Origin: Flavobacteriaceae bacterium UBA4166
GTDB lineage: Bacteria; Bacteroidota; Bacteroidia; Flavobacteriales; Flavobacteriaceae
Direction: 5' to 3'
NCBI GenBank assembly: GCA_002379985.1
Contig: DFVG01000045.1
Coordinates: 1,250-65,249, forward strand
DNA: 64,000 nucleotides
Positions 62,976 through 64,000 of the stretch are shown here, one piece after another (the first letter of the stretch is position 1; every line of letters begins with the position of its first letter). The position numbers and the translations under genes were made by a program. Below the pieces are notes generated by a model, which had not been told where the DNA came from, ran no database searches, and saw nothing but the letters and a program-made list of their open reading frames with translations.

Positions 62976-64000
62976 TTAACGGAAGATCCACCACAATGCT
63001 AAGACAATTGCAATGATCACCAAGGTTAGGAAAAATTCTTTGGTACGGAAAATTCCTGAGCCTCCTTGCGATACGTGTCGCTGATACACCAATTGTCCAT
63101 CAACCGCTTTCGCAGAAGATTGTGTAGTTAAGCTCACTACTACCATAATAGAAATGCTTACCACAAATAAGAAGATAGCATAATGCAGGAAGTTCATGGT
63201 CACCAGCGTTCCTATTAAGGAAGTTTCAGACAGGGCCATACCGCCTTCCTGACTCATATATTCTAGTACCAATCGGCCTATTCCTAGAATAAAACCGGTC
63301 CAAAGAGCGGCAAGCGCTCCTTTTCCATTGATCTTTTTATAGAAGATACCCAATAAAAATGCAGCGGCAATCGGTGGTGAAATATAGGCTTGCACACTCT
63401 GCAAGTAGCGGTAAATGCCGCCACCTTCAGTAAGTTTCTGCATAAAGGGAATCCAGGCCAAACCTACCACGACTAAAGCAATCGTCGCCAAGCGACCTAC
63501 ATTTACCAATTCCTTTTCTGAAGCATTGGGGCGCCATTGTTTATAAAAATCGAAAGTAAACAAAGTAGAGGTACTGTTAAATACACTGGATAACGAACTC
63601 ATCAAGGCCGCTAAAAATCCGGCGACCATTAAGCCTTTTATTCCCACTGGCATCACCCGAAGAATTAGTGCCGGGAGCGCTGCATCCGTAGTCGTTTTAG
63701 TTTCGCCTGTAATAGGGTTCTCAATGGTAAACAGGTCGGGATATTCGGTAACGGATAATGCATAGGCGATGATCCCGGGAATGATAAAAATAAAGAGCGG
63801 CAATAATTTCAGAAATCCTCCAAAAATAGTACCCTGACGCGCCGTTTTAATATTCTTCGCAGACAGCACCCGTTGTACGATAAACTGATCGGTACACCAA
63901 TACCAAATCCCTAAGATAGGGGCTCCCAGAAGCACACCGGTCCAAGGATATTCTTCATTTCGCCAAAGGCTCATAAAGGTATCGGGACTTGGCGCATTGT
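62976..64000 (-). CDS. Sodium/sugar symporter (SSS family), C-terminal part, cut by window end
   Basis: The last 340 or so residues of a solute:sodium symporter of the SGLT type. GAPILGIWYWCTDQFIVQRVL is the family hallmark that contacts the substrate; further landmarks are FLAALMSSLSSVFNSTSTLFTFD, where the Ser pair binds sodium, and SPPIAAAFLLGIFYKKINGKG. The frame is open through the right edge (codons before Met at 63974 encode PSPDTF), so that Met is internal and the N-terminal helices lie outside the window. It is convergent with the kinase and probably imports a sugar released by this locus. Confidence 0.92.
   Translation of the reverse strand, partial: NAPSPDTFMSLWRNEEYPWTGVLLGAPILGIWYWCTDQFIVQRVLSAKNIKTARQGTIFGGFLKLLPLFIFIIPGIIAYALSVTEYPDLFTIENPITGETKTTTDAALPALILRVMPVGIKGLMVAGFLAALMSSLSSVFNSTSTLFTFDFYKQWRPNASEKELVNVGRLATIALVVVGLAWIPFMQKLTEGGGIYRYLQSVQAYISPPIAAAFLLGIFYKKINGKGALAALWTGFILGIGRLVLEYMSQEGGMALSETSLIGTLVTMNFLHYAIFLFVVSISIMVVVSLTTQSSAKAVDGQLVYQRHVSQGGSGIFRTKEFFLTLVIIAIVLALWWIFR

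Noticed and set aside
62956..62982. CTTCC/GGAAG hairpin between the convergent kinase and symporter genes
   Set aside because: Five base pairs without a T-run and overlapping the symporter stop codon; too weak for a terminator call.
63974..64000. Met at 63974 as the start of the sodium/sugar symporter
   Set aside because: The frame stays open to the window edge and the residues before Met fit the interior of the family, so the gene is cut, not complete.

Overview
The window reads as a chromosomal segment of a marine-type Flavobacteriaceae bacterium (phylum Bacteroidota). Supporting marks are a SusC/SusD pair, an exosortase-F (XrtF) pair, a class II HMG-CoA reductase next to a GYDIA-type GHMP kinase, Bacteroidota promoter motifs (TAnnTTTG) instead of -10 boxes, little sign of Shine-Dalgarno sites, and the gene order coaX-OMP-TPR-lptC-CNNM/CorC-PpiD. 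Roughly the first 36 kb is core genome; the last 27 kb is an accessory carbohydrate region. Both ends cut a gene (groL at the left, a sodium/sugar symporter at the right).

Layout. 1-4.1 kb: groL 3' end with terminator, an orphan secreted protein plus an RDD membrane protein, a 29-codon Lys/Pro/Ala-rich small ORF, a DUF3347 lipoprotein, the XrtF pair and a GAF-type methionine sulfoxide reductase. 4.1-12.6 kb: MacB-like permease, purH and the elongasome operon mreB-mreC-mreD-mrdA-rodA. 12.6-17 kb: an EndoG-like nuclease, a short remnant of an HlyD-family adaptor, a lone DppC-like permease and a tail-specific protease. 17-22 kb: surE, a small membrane protein, lpxB, an NlpC/P60 lipoprotein, comEC and a thioredoxin-like protein. 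22.5-28.8 kb: a dipeptide route (POT transporter plus DPP-IV-like peptidase) diverging from two mevalonate-pathway genes. 28.8-36.5 kb: the envelope operon from coaX to ppiD, read leftward. 36.6 kb: tRNA-Phe, whose 3' end and terminator are partly duplicated about 178 bp downstream, at the edge of the accessory region.

37-64 kb: a LacI-type regulator faces an orphan secreted ORF, SusC, SusD, three tandem paralogous FG-GAP/ASPIC-UnbV lipoproteins of about 1,100 residues, a vanadium-haloperoxidase-like PAP2 lipoprotein, a membrane-anchored GyrI-like protein and a GH100-like invertase. A second block follows: two MFS sugar transporters, a trehalase of the fungal neutral type with its calcium-binding N-terminal domain, a PfkB sugar kinase and, convergently, the sodium/sugar symporter. 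A perfect CG-centred palindrome lies in front of the first block and a one-mismatch copy in front of the second, so one LacI-type repressor probably governs both.

The inferred flow is disaccharide capture at the outer membrane by SusC/D, inner-membrane import by MFS or SSS carriers, and cytoplasmic cleavage by invertase and trehalase, because neither enzyme shows a signal peptide. Fructose would then be phosphorylated by the PfkB kinase. The role of the three large surface-type lipoproteins and the haloperoxidase-like enzyme in this setting is unknown and is the most interesting open question in the window.
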